In this document: positions 62,841 to 64,000 of the stretch, piece after piece
How positions within the stretch are numbered: position 1 is the first letter of the stretch
Layout of the letters: each line of letters opens with the position of its first letter
NCBI RefSeq assembly: GCF_934191625.1
Contig: NZ_CAKPUG010000002.1
Location: 322,254-386,253, forward strand
Origin: an uncultured Lactococcus sp.
GTDB taxonomy: Bacteria; Bacillota; Bacilli; Lactobacillales; Streptococcaceae
Reading direction: 5' to 3'
DNA: 64,000 nt
Notes under the pieces: model-generated
Told to the model about the DNA's origin: nothing
What the model saw: only the letters and a program-made list of their open reading frames with translations
The model's database searches: none
Made by a program: the position numbers and the translations under genes

Positions 62841-63083
62841 TTAATCGCCCATTTTACTTAAGAAGAAAGAAACAACTACCACTACGATAACAGCACCAAT
62901 AATGGAAGGTATAAGCGCCATTCCAGCAAGGCTAGGTCCCCATGATCCTAGTAGAGCTTGACCTACAGCCGAACCGACGAGACCGGCTAAAATATTAGCA
63001 ATCCACCCCATAGATTTTCCTTTACTTGTGATTGCGCCCGCAATCACCCCAATAATTGCACCAACGATTAATGACCAAATCAT
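62841..63083 (-). CDS. GlsB/YeaQ/YmgE-type transglycosylase-associated membrane protein
   Basis: An 80-residue protein with three hydrophobic, glycine-rich segments (LIVGAIIGVIAGAI, GWIANILAGLVGSAVGQALLG). In enterococci GlsB is linked to Gls24 in stress response. GAGGTG precedes the ATG. A half-matching cre-like TGTAAGCGTTTTTT lies about 60 bases upstream (near 63150). Confidence 0.9.
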   Translation of the reverse strand: MIWSLIVGAIIGVIAGAITSKGKSMGWIANILAGLVGSAVGQALLGSWGPSLAGMALIPSIIGAVIVVVVVSFFLSKMGD

Positions 63084-63287
63084 AAAGCACCTCTTTCTTT
63101 CTATTTTTTATTTTTTCTATATAATAATTCTAACAAAGTTAAAAAACGCTTACAAATTATTCGACTTATCTTTTTTAGATGAGAACTTTTCCTTCATTAT
63201 CTTTTAATTTATAGATAATTAATCAGGTTTTTGAGAAACAATATGTTATACTGGAAGAAACAAAAGGAATTTTAAGGAGTCGTACAT

Positions 63288-63827
63288 ATGAAAAAATTTA
63301 AATTATCATTACTTTTAGTTAGTTCATTCGCTGCTGTTTTGCTACTGGCAGCTTGTAGCAATACTACTAGCGCAAAGAAAGACACATCTTCTGAATCTTC
63401 TAGCTCAGTAAAAAGCTCTAGCCAAAGTACAAGTAAAGCTAGCACTTCGGAAACAACAGCTACTGAAAGTTCAGAAGCTAGTTCTACTTCAGATTCCACA
63501 ACAGCTACAACTGAAGCTCCGGCTACATCTGAACAACCTGCTGAACCAGCAACACCAGAAAGTTCAGATCAAGGTTGGGTCGATAATTCAAATAATCCTG
63601 TAGAAAATAATGGCGCAGGTGGTCATAGCCCTCAAGCAGATCCTAATGCAACTCCATCTAGCTCTGAAACAACTCCAAACGGACGTGCTTGGGTTTTAGT
63701 TTATGTAGATAAAGCAGGTAACAAACACGAATCGACAGTTTCAACATCCTACAAAGATCTTCAAGATAAGGCTAATGCTTTACTCGCTTCAGGTGAAGCA
63801 ACATCTTATTACTTCATCCAAAAATAA
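63288..63827 (+). CDS. Ser/Thr-rich surface lipoprotein
   Basis: A 179-residue secreted lipoprotein: signal peptide residues 1-22 with lipobox LLAAC (Cys at 23), then a roughly 80-residue low-complexity linker of Ser, Thr, Glu and Ala, a Pro-rich part, and a compact C-terminal domain (GRAWVLVYVDKAGNKHE to the end, TSYYFIQK). It is anchored to the outer face of the membrane, and the linker would span the wall. AAGGAG precedes the ATG and an extended -10 TGTTATACT lies near 63242-63250. Function unknown. Confidence 0.88.
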   Translation: MKKFKLSLLLVSSFAAVLLLAACSNTTSAKKDTSSESSSSVKSSSQSTSKASTSETTATESSEASSTSDSTTATTEAPATSEQPAEPATPESSDQGWVDNSNNPVENNGAGGHSPQADPNATPSSSETTPNGRAWVLVYVDKAGNKHESTVSTSYKDLQDKANALLASGEATSYYFIQK

Positions 63828-63830
63828 AAT

Positions 63831-63888
63831 AATCTTAAAAATAAAAAGCCATTTAGATCTCGTCTAATGGCTTTTTATTTTTAAGATT
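63831..63888. terminator. Long near-perfect hairpin, bidirectional terminator
   Basis: Arms of 26-27 bases from AATCTTAAAAAT to ATTTTTAAGATT, with core GCCATTTAGA/TCTAATGGC and one unpaired base. It separates the lipoprotein gene from the convergent partial gene. Confidence 0.9.
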
Positions 63889-63890
63889 AT

Positions 63891-64000
63891 CTATAAACTT
63901 TGTTTCATAATAACTTCAATCAACTCAAGCACACGTTTTGTTGCCTTGCCATCTCGATAATTGTAAGTTTTCTGGAAAAAAGCTTCCCTTTCCTTTTGAT
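63891..64000 (-). CDS. C-terminus of a probable CDP-glycerol glycerophosphotransferase (partial)
   Basis: The last 36 codons of a gene entering from the right edge on the minus strand; the visible end reads EAFFQKTYNYRDGKATKRVL and then a short helix to the stop at 63891. The YxDGKATxRVxxxI ending is typical of TagB/TagF-type teichoic acid glycerophosphotransferases. The fragment is short, so the call is tentative. Confidence 0.55.
   Translation of the reverse strand, partial: QKEREAFFQKTYNYRDGKATKRVLELIEVIMKQSL

Overview
The window is low-GC Firmicute DNA that reads as a Lactococcus chromosome, most likely of the L. garvieae / petauri / formosensis group. Pointers are a manganese riboswitch in front of a yoaB-type P-ATPase, a glpK-glpO-glpF glycerol locus with a Mga-type regulator, Gls24/GlsB stress proteins, and an Lsa-type ABC-F protein of the kind that makes L. 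garvieae intrinsically resistant to lincosamides. I saw no rRNA, tRNA, insertion sequence, prophage or CRISPR array. The species call is an inference from protein likeness, not a computed match.

Layout. 1-4.1 kb: end of a MenA-like prenyltransferase, the riboswitch-controlled cation ATPase and a DUF2200 protein. 4.2-11.9 kb: a sugar operon running leftward (fructose-type PTS EIIBC and EIIA, GH38 alpha-mannosidase, RpiR regulator, GH1 glycosidase, ROK kinase). 12.1-17.9 kb: glycerol facilitator, glycerophosphate oxidase, glycerol kinase and Mga-like regulator. 18.1-23.7 kb: CLC-F-type channel/antiporter, then a glycine T-box operon encoding a formate/nitrite-family channel, GlyQ, GlyS and a DUF896 protein. 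24-30 kb: DUF475 membrane protein, IMPACT-family protein, divergent comFA-comFC, and phoH-nudix-ybeY-dgkA. 30.3-32.5 kb: a decayed peptide/ABC-exporter cassette in which all three genes are broken. 32.5-39.8 kb: L27-Prp-L21, lipid kinase, DUF1934, HD and HAD hydrolases, TrhO. 40-47.3 kb: CAT-like acyltransferase, a metallophosphoesterase with a probably leaderless mRNA, DUF402 phosphatase, whiA-yvcK-rapZ and cardiolipin synthase.

47.4-51.3 kb holds a compact four-gene operon: a PgaC/IcaA-like polysaccharide synthase, a PgaD-like partner, a second two-helix membrane protein, and an NADH-oxidase-like flavoprotein that has lost the redox cysteine. 51.5-55.9 kb is rich in RNA-level control. The lsa gene has a promoter, short upstream ORFs, a 19-bp hairpin that buries a ribosome binding site, and a 53-codon ORF. 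A second promoter-uORF-terminator unit follows lsa. The neighbouring amino-acid permease has a leader peptide carrying Tyr-Phe-Phe-Trp with mutually exclusive hairpins and a terminator. 56-60.7 kb: a HAD/LacI pair with its own operator, then an operon of DUF2177, a fatty-acid kinase fused to its DegV lipid-carrier domain, and DUF1295. 60.9-64 kb: a second copy of an unusual multispanning protein seen at 35 kb, Gls24/GlsB, a Ser/Thr-rich lipoprotein, and the end of a probable teichoic-acid glycerophosphotransferase.

The strongest candidates for something undescribed are the aromatic leader-peptide attenuator (55.65-55.85 kb), the lsa leader and its downstream attenuator-like unit (52.0-54.2 kb), the flavoprotein/PgaCD-like operon (47.4-51.4 kb), the FakA-FakB fusion operon (57.8-60.7 kb) and the channel gene captured inside the glycine T-box operon (22.7-23.7 kb).
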